DNA of 64,000 nucleotides, taken from Enterobacter cloacae subsp. cloacae ATCC 13047 (GTDB lineage: Bacteria > Pseudomonadota > Gammaproteobacteria > Enterobacterales > Enterobacteriaceae). The first letter of the stretch is position 1. Each line of letters starts with the position of its first letter. The translations under genes and the position numbers were made by a program. Below, in pieces: positions 44,698 to 53,580 of this stretch. Location: assembly GCF_000025565.1 (NCBI RefSeq), contig NC_014121.1, forward strand, positions 2,604,001 through 2,668,000. Direction: 5' to 3'. The notes under the pieces are model-generated. The model was not told the DNA's origin. It searched no databases and saw only the letters and a program-made list of their open reading frames with translations.

Positions 44698-45558
44698 ATG
44701 AAAAACGTAACAGGCGTCTATACCGCCCCCCGTCAACACTGGGTTGGCAATGGTTTCCCGGTGCGTTCGATGTTTTCTTATCAGACACACGGCGAGTCGC
44801 TGAGCCCGTTCTTACTGCTGGACTACGCAGGCCCACATACCTTCCCGGTGGACGGCACAAAACGCGGGGTGGGCGAGCATCCGCATCGTGGTTTTGAAAC
44901 GGTCACCATTGTCTATTCCGGCGAAGTGGAGCATCGCGACTCCACCGGCAGAGGCGGCGTCATTGGTCCGGGCGACGTGCAGTGGATGACAGCCGGTGCA
45001 GGCATTCTGCATGAAGAGTTCCACTCCAGCGCGTTCGCGCACAAAGGCGGAGAACTCAAGATGATGCAGCTTTGGGTCAACCTGCCGGCGAAAGACAAAA
45101 TGGCCACGCCGGGCTATCAGAGCATTACCAAAGCCGATATCCCGGTGGTCACGCTGCCCGACAACAGCGGCTCGCTGCGGGTTATCGCTGGTCACTACGA
45201 CGATGTTAGCGGCCCGGCGCATACCTTCTCGCCGCTGAACGTGTGGGACATTGCCCTCAACCAGGGCAGCCACGTCACGCTCAGTCAGCCAGAGGGCTGG
45301 AGCACGGCGCTGGTGGTGCTGGAAGGCCATGTCACGGTGAACGGTACGGCTCACGCGGGAGAAGCACAGCTGGTGGTCATGAGTCAGGAAGGTGACAGGT
45401 TACACCTGGAAGCCAGCAGCGATGCCAAAGTACTGCTGATGGCCGGTGCGCCGCTGAATGAACCGATTGTGGGCTACGGCCCGTTCGTGATGAACAGTAA
45501 AACCGAAATCAATGAAGCCATTCGTGATTTCAACTCCGGCCGTTTCGGCCAGATCTAA
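44698..45558 (+). CDS. Pirin family protein
   Basis: 286 residues from MKNVTGVYTAPRQHWVGNGFPV, preceded by CAGGAG. The N-terminal cupin carries the pirin metal motif (HPHRGFETVTIVYSGEVEHRDS, with HxH plus a later His/Glu: GILHEEFHS). Related pirins such as YhhW have quercetin 2,3-dioxygenase activity in vitro. The paired hydrolase 20 bp downstream suggests a small aromatic or quinone handling cassette under the divergent LysR protein; that is inference. Confidence 0.9.
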   Translation: MKNVTGVYTAPRQHWVGNGFPVRSMFSYQTHGESLSPFLLLDYAGPHTFPVDGTKRGVGEHPHRGFETVTIVYSGEVEHRDSTGRGGVIGPGDVQWMTAGAGILHEEFHSSAFAHKGGELKMMQLWVNLPAKDKMATPGYQSITKADIPVVTLPDNSGSLRVIAGHYDDVSGPAHTFSPLNVWDIALNQGSHVTLSQPEGWSTALVVLEGHVTVNGTAHAGEAQLVVMSQEGDRLHLEASSDAKVLLMAGAPLNEPIVGYGPFVMNSKTEINEAIRDFNSGRFGQI

Positions 45559-45578
45559 CCGTAATAAAGGAGATGAAC

Positions 45579-46256
45579 ATGTCTACACCTGCCAACTTTA
45601 ATGGAGCACGTCCGATCATTGATGTGAACGATGCGGTGATGTTGCTTATCGACCACCAGAGTGGCCTCTTCCAGACCGTCGGCGATATGCCGATGCCAGA
45701 GCTGCGTGCCCGTGCGGCGGCTCTGGCGAAAATCGCGACGCTTGCGAACATCCCGGTGATCACCACCGCTTCCGTCCCGCAGGGCCCGAACGGTCCGCTC
45801 ATCCCGGAAATTCATGCCAACGCGCCGCATGCACGGTATGTGGCACGTAAAGGGGAGATCAACGCCTGGGATAACCCGGAATTTGTGGCTGCGGTTAAAG
45901 CCACCGGACGTAAGACGTTGATTATCGCCGGTACCATCACCAGCGTCTGCATGGCATTTCCGTCGATTAGCGCAGTGGCGGATGGCTATAAAGTCTTTGC
46001 GGTGATTGATGCGTCCGGTACTTACAGCAAAATGGCGCAGGAGATCACCCTGGCCCGTGTGGTGCAGGCGGGCGTGGTGCCAATGGATACGGCGGCCGTT
46101 GCCTCTGAGATCCAGCGGACATGGAACCGTGAAGATGCGGCCGAGTGGGCAGAAGTCTACACGCACATTTTCCCGGCGTACCAGCTGCTGATCGAGAGCT
46201 ACGGTAAGGCGCAGGAAGTGGTGAAAAACAGCGAAGCGCTCGATTCACAGCGTTAA
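45579..46256 (+). CDS. Isochorismatase-like cysteine hydrolase (YcaC type)
   Basis: 225 residues from MSTPANFNGARPIIDVND; the ATG two codons earlier is too close to AAAGGAG. The catalytic triad is visible: Asp in LLIDHQSGLF, Lys in VARKGEINAW and Cys in GTITSVCMAFPSISAVADGYKV. Similar to the YcaC family, whose substrate is not known. Forms a two-gene unit with the pirin. Confidence 0.9.
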   Translation: MSTPANFNGARPIIDVNDAVMLLIDHQSGLFQTVGDMPMPELRARAAALAKIATLANIPVITTASVPQGPNGPLIPEIHANAPHARYVARKGEINAWDNPEFVAAVKATGRKTLIIAGTITSVCMAFPSISAVADGYKVFAVIDASGTYSKMAQEITLARVVQAGVVPMDTAAVASEIQRTWNREDAAEWAEVYTHIFPAYQLLIESYGKAQEVVKNSEALDSQR

Positions 46257-46321
46257 GCGCCCGTGCTGTGACCAAAGCTGATTAAGACTTAACCGAACAC
46301 GCACTAAAGCTGAAAATCTGC

Positions 46322-46350
46322 TTGACCGTTTTAGCGCAACTCCCTATAGT
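46322..46350 (+). promoter_or_regulatory. Promoter of the second tRNA-Ser gene
   Basis: TTGACC (46322-46327), 17-bp spacer, TATAGT (46345-46350), then AGCGCCCC discriminator. Similar in plan to, but not the same sequence as, the promoter of copy 1. Confidence 0.85.
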
Positions 46351-46393
46351 AGCGCCCCGTTGCCCCCCAAGCGGTCAGGCAGCAAAACAATAT

Positions 46394-46481
46394 GGTGAGG
46401 TGTCCGAGTGGCTGAAGGAGCACGCCTGGAAAGTGTGTATACGGCAACGTATCGGGGGTTCGAATCCCCCCCTCACCGCCA
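46394..46481 (+). tRNA. tRNA-Ser (anticodon GGA), copy 2
   Basis: 88 nt, identical along its length to copy 1 at 43464, with the same encoded CCA. It has its own promoter and terminator (46496-46521). Confidence 0.97.
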
Positions 46482-46495
46482 TATTTAAGACAAGA

Positions 46496-46521
46496 GCTCG
46501 TACGAAAGTACGGGCTTTTTT
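46496..46521 (+). terminator. Terminator of tRNA-Ser copy 2
   Basis: Same stem, GAAA loop and T6 as after copy 1. Confidence 0.92.
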
Positions 46522-46644
46522 CTTTTATAGTCTCCGAAAGGGGGGGATGAGAACCCCCGACCGGGGTTCGACAACTGGCGACAGCCAGTTGGACAGACTG
46601 CGAGCGCAGCGAACAGGCTGCCCGAAGGGCGAGCGAAGCGAGTC
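46522..46644. other. Spacer between duplicated tRNA-end/terminator units
   Basis: 123 bp without a protein gene. It is rich in short inverted repeats (CCCCCGACCGGGG, CAACTGGCGACAGCCAGTTG and GCCCGAAGGGC) and could be a structured part of a longer tRNA precursor. Confidence 0.5.
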
Positions 46645-46705
46645 AATCCCCCCCTCACCGCCATATTCAAGACAAGAGCTCGTACGAAAGTACGGGCTTT
46701 TTTCT
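46645..46705 (+). repeat. Duplicate of the tRNA-Ser 3' end plus terminator (rtT-like)
   Basis: 46645-46663 repeats the last 19 nt of the tRNA (AATCCCCCCCTCACCGCCA). It is followed by TATTCAAGACAAGA and another copy of the GCTCGTAC-GAAA-GTACGGGC terminator (46678-46697). The layout recalls the rtT repeats after E. coli tyrT, which also repeat the last 19 nt of the tRNA. Confidence 0.8.
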
Positions 46706-46741
46706 TTTATAGTCGCCTTATCCCGCCGACAAGCCTCGTAG

Positions 46742-46768
46742 GCCCGTGCAAGCGTAGCGCCGCCGGGC
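46742..46768. repeat. REP-like palindrome
   Basis: GCCCG...CGGGC with a GCAAGCGTAGCGCCGC centre, a common enterobacterial extragenic form, between the tRNA repeat and the symporter gene. Confidence 0.6.
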
Positions 46769-46801
46769 GAAACCCACAAAGCGCACATTGCCAGCTGTCT
46801 G

Positions 46802-46823
46802 AGCCCGTATAGCAATACGGGCT
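46802..46823 (-). terminator. Hairpin downstream of the AGCS symporter
   Basis: AGCCCGTAT, loop AGCA, ATACGGGCT, 7 bp beyond the symporter stop. No U-tract follows on the minus strand, so its strength is uncertain. Confidence 0.5.
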
Positions 46824-46830
46824 ACCACGA

Positions 46831-48336
46831 TTAATTGTTCAGTTTCCCTGCGTTCTGCTCTCTCACGACAGAAGTCGTCTGTTCTGGATTTGCAGCAGGT
46901 TCATCTTTACGCTCTTCCAGCCAGTAATCCGCATTTTTAATCCCCAGTCGAATCGGGTCAAAGTGCGGATCCACCCCCTGCGCATTCTGAATTTCATAAT
47001 CTTTAAGGCTGGCAAACGCTTTTTTATGTAAAAGCACAATGGCAATAATGTTGAGCCATGCCATCAGCCCTACCCCAATATCCCCCAGCCCCCATGCCAG
47101 ATCCGCCGTGCGGACTGTGCCATATACCGTTGAAGCCATCAGGCATAATTTGAGAACGAATGTCAGCCATGGACGGTGAATTTTACGGTTGATGAAGGCG
47201 ATATTAGTTTCAGCAATATAGTAGTAAGCAATAATGGTCGTGAAGGCAAAGAAGAACAGCGCAACAGCAACAAAGTAATTACCAAAGCCTGGCATCATAC
47301 TTTCCATTGCCGTCTGCACATAGCCAGGCCCTGCTGCCACGCCGGAAATACCGGTATAGAGTGCAGCACCGTCAATGCCCTGCACGTTATACAGACCGGT
47401 GATCAACAGCATAAACCCGGTCGCCGAGCAGACAAACAGCGTGTCGATATAGACCGAGAAAGCCTGAACCAGCCCCTGCTTCACCGGATGGCTCACTGCC
47501 GCCGCAGATGACGCATGCGGCCCGGTACCTTGCGCCGCCTCGTTGGAATAGACTCCGCGCTTAACGCCCCACATGATAGCCTGACCAAGAATGGCACCAA
47601 AACCAGCTTCCAGACCAAAAGCGCTTTTCCAGATCAAAAGAATCACACCAGGAAGCTCAGTAATATTAATCGCGATAATAACGCAAGCCACAATAATATA
47701 GCCGAGCGCCATAAACGGAACGACCATACTGCTAAAACTGGCGATCCTTTTCACACCACCGAAAATAATAAAGCTTAACAGTACGGCAAGTAGTGCCGCC
47801 GTGACATTTGGATCAAGCCCAAATGCAATCTCCAGGCTGGCACCAATCGAGTTTGCTTGTACCCCTGGCATTAATAAACCGCAGGAGAAAATGGTGACGA
47901 TGGCAAATAACCATGCATACCATTTAACGCCTAAGCCTTTTTCAATATAAAAGGCAGGACCGCCACGATATTCACCGTTGATTTTTTCTTTATAAACCTG
48001 GCCCAACGTAGATTCCACAAACGCAGAGCTGGCCCCCAAAAACGCCACCATCCACATCCAGAAAAGTGCGCCCGGTCCACCGAAGGTGATAGCGGTGGCG
48101 ACGCCAGCAATGTTCCCGGTCCCTACACGCCCTGCCAGCGTCATCGTCAGTGCCTGGAACGACGATACGCCAGCATCGGTAGGACGCCCCTGGAACATCA
48201 AGGTAATCATATGTTTTATATGACGTAACTGCAAAAAACGACTACGTAATGAGAAATAGAGGCCGACACCCAGACATAAAAATATTAACGCCGGGCTCCA
48301 GATAACACCGTTAATTGCACCAACCAGTTCGTTCAT
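46831..48336 (-). CDS. Alanine/glycine:cation symporter (AGCS family)
   Basis: 501 residues, about 11 spans. The family signature (VSSFQALTMTLAGRVGTGNIAGVATAI) lies near residue 60 and GVYSNEAAQGTGPHASSAA near residue 270; the latter follows the AGCS consensus. It takes up alanine and/or glycine with Na+ or H+. E. coli has a relative, YaaJ, but not at this place. GAGGG lies before the start. Confidence 0.9.
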   Translation of the reverse strand: MNELVGAINGVIWSPALIFLCLGVGLYFSLRSRFLQLRHIKHMITLMFQGRPTDAGVSSFQALTMTLAGRVGTGNIAGVATAITFGGPGALFWMWMVAFLGASSAFVESTLGQVYKEKINGEYRGGPAFYIEKGLGVKWYAWLFAIVTIFSCGLLMPGVQANSIGASLEIAFGLDPNVTAALLAVLLSFIIFGGVKRIASFSSMVVPFMALGYIIVACVIIAINITELPGVILLIWKSAFGLEAGFGAILGQAIMWGVKRGVYSNEAAQGTGPHASSAAAVSHPVKQGLVQAFSVYIDTLFVCSATGFMLLITGLYNVQGIDGAALYTGISGVAAGPGYVQTAMESMMPGFGNYFVAVALFFFAFTTIIAYYYIAETNIAFINRKIHRPWLTFVLKLCLMASTVYGTVRTADLAWGLGDIGVGLMAWLNIIAIVLLHKKAFASLKDYEIQNAQGVDPHFDPIRLGIKNADYWLEERKDEPAANPEQTTSVVREQNAGKLNN

Positions 48337-48744
48337 GTATGACCCTCAACGTGATGTTCCAGGGAAACGGTTCCCCATGGGATTTTCTTGTTAGAATGTT
48401 GTTTGAATCAGTACGAAACATAGAGAATTAGACACAATACACCAACTTAATTTTCACATCTTAGTAACATTATGTGACAACATTCACGTTTAAATTTGAG
48501 CGAACAATTAGCGCGATCATGATATTCATGGGTACTTTGTGGATATTATAAATACACATCACATTTCGCTGAGCGTGATAAAAAACCAGCGTCAAAAATG
48601 AATAACCGACATGATCAATTCCGCAAGACAGGCAATCTTTTAAAAGACAACCAGACGCGAGTCGTGAGAAGAAATAAAAGAAGCTTCCCGGCATTACGCC
48701 GGGAAGGGATGACAGGTGAGCGGTAAAACGGCGATGTTTTACCG
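48337..48744. other. Intergenic region between AGCS symporter and phoH
   Basis: 408 bp, AT-rich, holding the symporter promoter on the left and the phoH terminator (48684-48706) on the right. No convincing gene was seen; the 108-residue minus-strand frame that spans it lacks a ribosome site and family features. Confidence 0.6.
48675..48706 (-). terminator. Terminator of phoH
   Basis: CTTCCCGGC, loop ATTAC, GCCGGGAAG; on the minus strand it is followed by CTTCTTTTATTTC. Confidence 0.85.
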
Positions 48745-49812
48745 TCAGTCGGAATAGACTTCCAGCGTGCGCTGGCACAGCGCCGACCGCACACAATCTT
48801 CTTTGGTAAAGCGTACTACCCCAATCATGTCGTCTTCCTCAAAACGTGACATGGCGTCGCTCAAGCCGGATTTCACGCCGGATGGCAGGTCGCACTGGGT
48901 AATATCGCCATTGACGATAACCGTCACGTTCTCCCCGAGGCGCGTTAAGAACATCTTCATTTGCGCAGCGGTCACATTCTGAGCCTCGTCAAGAATGACG
49001 ACCGCATTTTCAAATGTACGTCCGCGCATATAGGCGAACGGCGCGATTTCCACCTTGCCAATCTCTGGTCGCAGGCAGTACTGCATAAAGGATGCACCCA
49101 GTCGCTTCACCAGCACGTCATAAACGGGCCTGAAGTAAGGGGCAAACTTCTCCGATATGTCACCGGGTAAGAAGCCGAGATCTTCATCAGCTTGCAGTAC
49201 CGGACGGGTAACAATAATTCTCTCCACGTCCTTATGGATCAGGGCCTCCGCTGCTTTGGCTGCACTGATCCAGGTTTTCCCGCATCCGGCTTCACCGGTT
49301 GCAAAGATGAGCTGTTTACTCTCGATAGCATTCAGGTAGTGCGCCTGAGCCTCATTGCGCGCCACAATTGGGGAATTATCACGGCTGTCCCGCGCCATGC
49401 CAATTGCTTCTACGCCACTCATCTGCACAAGCGAGGTGACCGATTCTTCTTCACGCTGTTTATGACTACGTGAATCCCGTCTCAGCACACGTTTTGCTTC
49501 GCGACGAGCTTTGATCACTGCTTTTTGTCTTCCCATGGATAGCACCTTGAGTTGTTGGTATTCATCACACGCGCCAGTTTCGGCACGATTATGCGCACGA
49601 ACATCAGAGGGTTGGCTTCCTTGTAAGCCATTGCTTGCCTTGCCGGATGACGATACAGAATAGCTACGCGCACCATTCTGCACGTCGGTAGAATCTGGTT
49701 TCTGAATAGAAGGGGAAAATTTAGTGGTGAGGAAATCGCTGCCGGAGTCTGAGCCTCCGCGCCGGGTACTGCGGTTGTTGTGTTTACCTTGTCCAGTACA
49801 GGACGATACCAT
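48745..49812 (-). CDS. phoH: PhoH family ATP-binding protein
   Basis: 355 residues from an ATG preceded by GGAG. The P-loop is FATGEAGCGKTWIS, followed by VVILDEAQNVTAAQMKMFLTRLGENVTVIVNGD (Walker B and sensor). The first ~92 residues are polar and low in structure. A second start, MGRQKAVIKARREAKR at 49536, has its own AAGGTG and would give the 263-residue core. PhoH proteins are phosphate-starvation induced and linked to RNA processing; a Pho box lies upstream. Confidence 0.92.
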   Translation of the reverse strand: MVSSCTGQGKHNNRSTRRGGSDSGSDFLTTKFSPSIQKPDSTDVQNGARSYSVSSSGKASNGLQGSQPSDVRAHNRAETGACDEYQQLKVLSMGRQKAVIKARREAKRVLRRDSRSHKQREEESVTSLVQMSGVEAIGMARDSRDNSPIVARNEAQAHYLNAIESKQLIFATGEAGCGKTWISAAKAAEALIHKDVERIIVTRPVLQADEDLGFLPGDISEKFAPYFRPVYDVLVKRLGASFMQYCLRPEIGKVEIAPFAYMRGRTFENAVVILDEAQNVTAAQMKMFLTRLGENVTVIVNGDITQCDLPSGVKSGLSDAMSRFEEDDMIGVVRFTKEDCVRSALCQRTLEVYSD

Positions 49813-49953
49813 TCGCGATCTCCATAGTGATTCAGCATCACTGCCGGGAACTACCGCTGTCTTATCTTAAGTACATCAGGGATTATCATAAATGCAACAT
49901 TTATTTTACCTGAATGCAACTTTTAAGACTGCTCCTGCAGTTGAAAACAGTCT

Positions 49954-49982
49954 CATACAGGAATATTACAGAAATATAACAG
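49954..49982 (-). promoter_or_regulatory. Pho box (PhoB operator) of phoH
   Basis: On the minus strand three 11-bp-spaced units CTGTTAT, CTGTAAT and CTGTATG separated by ATTT and ATTC match the PhoB direct-repeat consensus. The block lies about 140 bp before the phoH start. Confidence 0.88.
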
Positions 49983-50036
49983 AGGGATAGTCATATGAAA
50001 AAATAATGTCCCCGCGAACTATCGCAGGGACAATTA

Positions 50037-51320
50037 TCAGGCTTCTATCAGCCCTTGCGCGAGCCAGGCGTTCGAATCGCGCACGCCGGGCAGCGCGAAG
50101 AAATAGCCGCCGCCGATAGGTTTAACGTACTCTTCCAGCGCTTCGCCGTTTAACCGCTTCTGCACGGTGAGGAAACCCTTCTCCAGATCGTGCTGATAGC
50201 AGACAAACAGCAGCCCCATATCCAGCTGACCGGAATTGGTCACCCCCAGCGAGTAGCTATAGCCCCGGCGCATCATCAGGCTTGACTGCGTCTCTTTGGT
50301 GCGCGGGTTCGCCAGCCGGATATGGCTGTCCAGCGCAATGGTATTGCCATTAGGATCGCTGGCGTAATCCGGCACATCATGCTCGTGCTTCATGCCAAGC
50401 GGCGCCCCGCTCTGCTTGTCACGGCCAAAGATCGTCTGCTGCTCTTTAAGCGGCGTGCGATCCCAGAATTCCACATGGAACTGAATCACCCGCACCGCCT
50501 GATAGCTCCCGCCGACGGCCCAGGCAGGCTCACCCTGATCGGCTGTGACCCAGACGACCTCTTTCATTAGCTCGCCGTTGCTGCTGTCCGGGTTGGCGGT
50601 GCCATCCTTAAAGCCCAGCAGGTTCACCGGCGTCTCTTTGCCTTTGCTGCGGGCAGCATGGTCAGAGATAAACCCTTCCCGCTTCCAGCGCACGCTCAAC
50701 AGATCAGGCGTGTGTTTGATGATATCCCGCAGAGCGTGGATCACCGTGTCCTGCGTGTTAGCGCAAATCTGCAGGAGCAGATCGCCGTGGCAGAGAGCAG
50801 CATCCAGCGAGTCATTCGGGAAACGCGTCATTTTTTGCAGCGCTTTCGGCTTCTGTTTTGCCAGCCCGTAACGTTCATCAAACAGCGATTCGCCCAGCGA
50901 CACCGTAATGGTCAGATTATCCGGGGCGATGAACGACCCTAAGATCCCCGAGTCCATAGGCGGCAGTCGTGGATTTGGCGTTTCTGGCGCCGGTCCCCCT
51001 GCAGTCAGAAACGCGATGCGGGTGGTGAGCAGGCGAAACAGGCGCTCCAGGTCAGCTTTATCACTTGCCAGCGAATCAAAGGCCACCAGCATCATGGAGG
51101 CCTGCTGTGGTGTCAGAATGCCCGCCTGATGCTCGCCATAGAAAGGCTGCGTCTCCATACGGGCATCCGGTGACAGCGTACCGGGCGCACTTTGCGGTTT
51201 TACCGCATGCGCCACCGGACACCCTCCGGCCAGGGCAAATGCGCCCCCCAGCGCCCCTACCCCTTTCAACAACCGACGACGTGACGGTTCTGCCACGTCG
51301 TATTCGTCATGCTTGTTCAT
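50037..51320 (-). CDS. efeB: Deferrochelatase/peroxidase EfeB
   Basis: 427 residues. A Tat signal ([21 protein letters not shown]) sends the folded heme protein to the periplasm. The DyP-type peroxidase motif is GFKDGTANP (GxxDG). EfeB oxidises ferrous iron and can release iron from heme while working with EfeO and EfeU. It starts 5 bp after efeO. Confidence 0.96.
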   Translation of the reverse strand: MNKHDEYDVAEPSRRRLLKGVGALGGAFALAGGCPVAHAVKPQSAPGTLSPDARMETQPFYGEHQAGILTPQQASMMLVAFDSLASDKADLERLFRLLTTRIAFLTAGGPAPETPNPRLPPMDSGILGSFIAPDNLTITVSLGESLFDERYGLAKQKPKALQKMTRFPNDSLDAALCHGDLLLQICANTQDTVIHALRDIIKHTPDLLSVRWKREGFISDHAARSKGKETPVNLLGFKDGTANPDSSNGELMKEVVWVTADQGEPAWAVGGSYQAVRVIQFHVEFWDRTPLKEQQTIFGRDKQSGAPLGMKHEHDVPDYASDPNGNTIALDSHIRLANPRTKETQSSLMMRRGYSYSLGVTNSGQLDMGLLFVCYQHDLEKGFLTVQKRLNGEALEEYVKPIGGGYFFALPGVRDSNAWLAQGLIEA

Positions 51321-51325
51321 CGTGC

Positions 51326-52453
51326 TTAGTCCAGACCCAGTACGCCACGCAGCAGGGAGAGATCTTCCGCCAGGGTGGTAATCGGGCCTTTCAGCGCGTT
51401 ACGGTCGGCGTCGGTCAGTTTGTCGTAGGTTTCAAACCCGTCTTTGGTGCGGTACTTCGCCAGAATGGTGTCGACTTTCTTAAAGTTGGCATCCACTTTT
51501 GCCAGCAGCTCGCTGTTCTCTTTTTGCAGCTGTGGGCGCAGAAGGTTAACAATTTTCTGTGCGCCATCGACGTTCGCCTGGAAATCCCACAGATCAGTGT
51601 GGCTGTAGCGATCTTCTTCACCGCTGATTTTGCTGGCGGCCACTTCTTCAATCAGTCCGGCCGCACCGCCCACCACTTTAGATGGCGGGAAGGCCAGCTC
51701 GCTGATGCGCTTTTGCAGCTCCAGCACGTCGCTGTTGAGCTGATCGGCATACTTCTCCATCCCTTTGGTAGAGTTATCGCCAAACAGGGCTTTCTCCAGA
51801 CGGTGGAAGCCGGTGAATTTTGGATCGGCCGCTTTCTGCTCGTAATCGTCTTCACGGGCATCAATGCTGCCATCAAGATCGGAGAACAGCTCCGCAATCG
51901 GCTCAATGCGCTCGTAGTGCTGACGGGTGGGCGCATACAGGGATTTCGCTTTGTCGATATCGCCCGCTTTCACCGCATCCGTAAAGGCTTTGGTTCCCGC
52001 TGCCAGGTCTGCCGTCTCTTTGATGACATACGCTTTATAAGCGGTGATGGCATCGCCCAGGCTCAGCAGGGCCGTGCCTTTCGCGGCATCCGCTGTGGCA
52101 TTCCCCTTAACGATGAGCTTACCTTTCGGGTTGGTCAGCAGACCGCAGGTCATGTCATATTCACCCGGCTGCAGGTTAGCCGTCATTTTCTGGCTAAAGC
52201 CCGGCGCGATATTTTCGCGCTCTTCCACGACCATCACGCCTTTGAGAATTTCCCACTCCAGCGCTTTCTGGCTGTGGTTCTGAATAATAAATTGTGTCTT
52301 ACCGCTGTTGACCGTAATGGTCATCGGCTCACACTGCTTATCATTCACCGTCACCTTGACCTGTGGAATATCAGCAGCCTGAGCGGCGAAGGCAGAAGCA
52401 ACAAGCGCTGCCACACCAACCTGTAACGCACTACGACGAAATTGAATTGCCAT
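51326..52453 (-). CDS. efeO: Iron-uptake periplasmic protein EfeO
   Basis: 375 residues with a signal peptide ending AFAAQA. The N-terminal cupredoxin-like domain (about 28-120, [18 protein letters not shown] and EYDMTCGLL) is followed by the EfeO/M75 helical domain with the HxxE metal motif in [10 protein letters not shown]. It receives iron in the periplasm and passes it to EfeU. Confidence 0.95.
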   Translation of the reverse strand: MAIQFRRSALQVGVAALVASAFAAQAADIPQVKVTVNDKQCEPMTITVNSGKTQFIIQNHSQKALEWEILKGVMVVEERENIAPGFSQKMTANLQPGEYDMTCGLLTNPKGKLIVKGNATADAAKGTALLSLGDAITAYKAYVIKETADLAAGTKAFTDAVKAGDIDKAKSLYAPTRQHYERIEPIAELFSDLDGSIDAREDDYEQKAADPKFTGFHRLEKALFGDNSTKGMEKYADQLNSDVLELQKRISELAFPPSKVVGGAAGLIEEVAASKISGEEDRYSHTDLWDFQANVDGAQKIVNLLRPQLQKENSELLAKVDANFKKVDTILAKYRTKDGFETYDKLTDADRNALKGPITTLAEDLSLLRGVLGLD

Positions 52454-52496
52454 GACCCTTCCCTTTTAAAAGTATGTTGTAACTACAGTAAGCACA

Positions 52497-53330
52497 TCAG
52501 GGCGCAGTACGCGACGGCTGAGCGCTGGGGCGCGATGGCATAAAGAACAGCGCCAGCGCCGGAATAAGATAGATAAAGTACATCGCCACTTCACTGACGC
52601 TTGGCGTTTCCTGATAGCCGAAGATCCCTTCGAGCAGCGTGCCGGTCAGTGAATGGGTAGAAAGAACATTGCTAAGATCGAACGCCACATCCTGGAAGTG
52701 GTTCCACAGACCCGCCTCATGGAAAGCGCGAATCGCCCCTGCCGCCAGCCCTGCGGCCACCAGCAAAATGAACAGGCTGGTCCATTTAAAGAAGGCCCCC
52801 AGGTTCAGGCGAATGCCACCCCAGTAGAGCAGGAAACCCAGCACCACGGCCGTTGCCAGCCCCAGCATCGCCCCCAGCGGTGGCCAGATCCCCACATCCT
52901 GCTGAAAGGCAGCCAGCAGGAAGAAAACGGATTCCAGGCCTTCACGCGCCACGGCGAAAAAGACCATCATGATCAGCGCCCAGCCGTGATGATTTCCCTT
53001 CTGCAGGGCATTATCTACCGCCTGCTCCAGCTGCACCTTCACGTTACGCGAGACTTTACGCATCCAGAACACCATCCAGGTGAGGATCACCACCGCTATC
53101 ACGGCAACGATACCTTCGAACAGCTCCTGCTCTTTCTGCGGGAATTCACCGGTGGTTTCATTGATCAGAATGCCCAGGCCCAGACAGAGCGCAGCGGCGA
53201 GGAAAACCCCTATCCACATCACCCCAATCCAGCGTCCGCGCTGGGTTCGCTTCAGATAACTGGCGATGAGGCTAACAATGAGGGCCGCTTCCAGGCCTTC
53301 GCGTAACATAATGAGAAATGGAACAAACAT
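52497..53330 (-). CDS. efeU: Ferrous/ferric iron permease EfeU (intact)
   Basis: 277 residues with seven predicted spans. Both Ftr1-type RExxE motifs are present: LREGLEAALIV in span 1 and AREGLESVFFL in span 4. It moves iron over the inner membrane. In E. coli K-12 the gene is frameshifted; this copy reads through. A Fur box lies upstream. Confidence 0.95.
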   Translation of the reverse strand: MFVPFLIMLREGLEAALIVSLIASYLKRTQRGRWIGVMWIGVFLAAALCLGLGILINETTGEFPQKEQELFEGIVAVIAVVILTWMVFWMRKVSRNVKVQLEQAVDNALQKGNHHGWALIMMVFFAVAREGLESVFFLLAAFQQDVGIWPPLGAMLGLATAVVLGFLLYWGGIRLNLGAFFKWTSLFILLVAAGLAAGAIRAFHEAGLWNHFQDVAFDLSNVLSTHSLTGTLLEGIFGYQETPSVSEVAMYFIYLIPALALFFMPSRPSAQPSRTAP

Positions 53331-53386
53331 GCAGACACCTTAAACGTTTATCGCGGTCAACTGATGCAAAGAAAGGTAAATTCTTG

Positions 53387-53405
53387 TGATAGTGATTATC
53401 ATTAC
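53387..53405. promoter_or_regulatory. Fur box upstream of efeUOB
   Basis: TGATAGTGATTATCATTAC differs at few positions from the GATAATGATAATCATTATC consensus and lies 57 bp before the efeU start. Confidence 0.88.
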
Positions 53406-53580
53406 GGCGATAAGAAAAACAAGCGAAATGTGTGGTTTTTGATGACGAGTTGTAAACGCATCGCGGGGTAATAGTTGCGCTCGTGATGTTCCGGTTTATA
53501 AGGTATAACGAAAATGCCCATTTACGGTTAATCAGCGCTGTGGCTAAATATCCGCCTCGCAAACTAACCGAAAATAAACC

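Noticed and set aside
46322..46741. Open frame across the second tRNA-Ser
   Set aside because: It reads through the tRNA, its terminator and the repeat; non-coding RNA explains the sequence.
48470..48796. 108-residue minus-strand frame between phoH and the AGCS symporter
   Set aside because: It contains the phoH terminator and the end of phoH; no ribosome site and no recognisable domain.
51065..52426. 453-residue open frame on plus strand
   Set aside because: Antisense to efeO and the efeB start.
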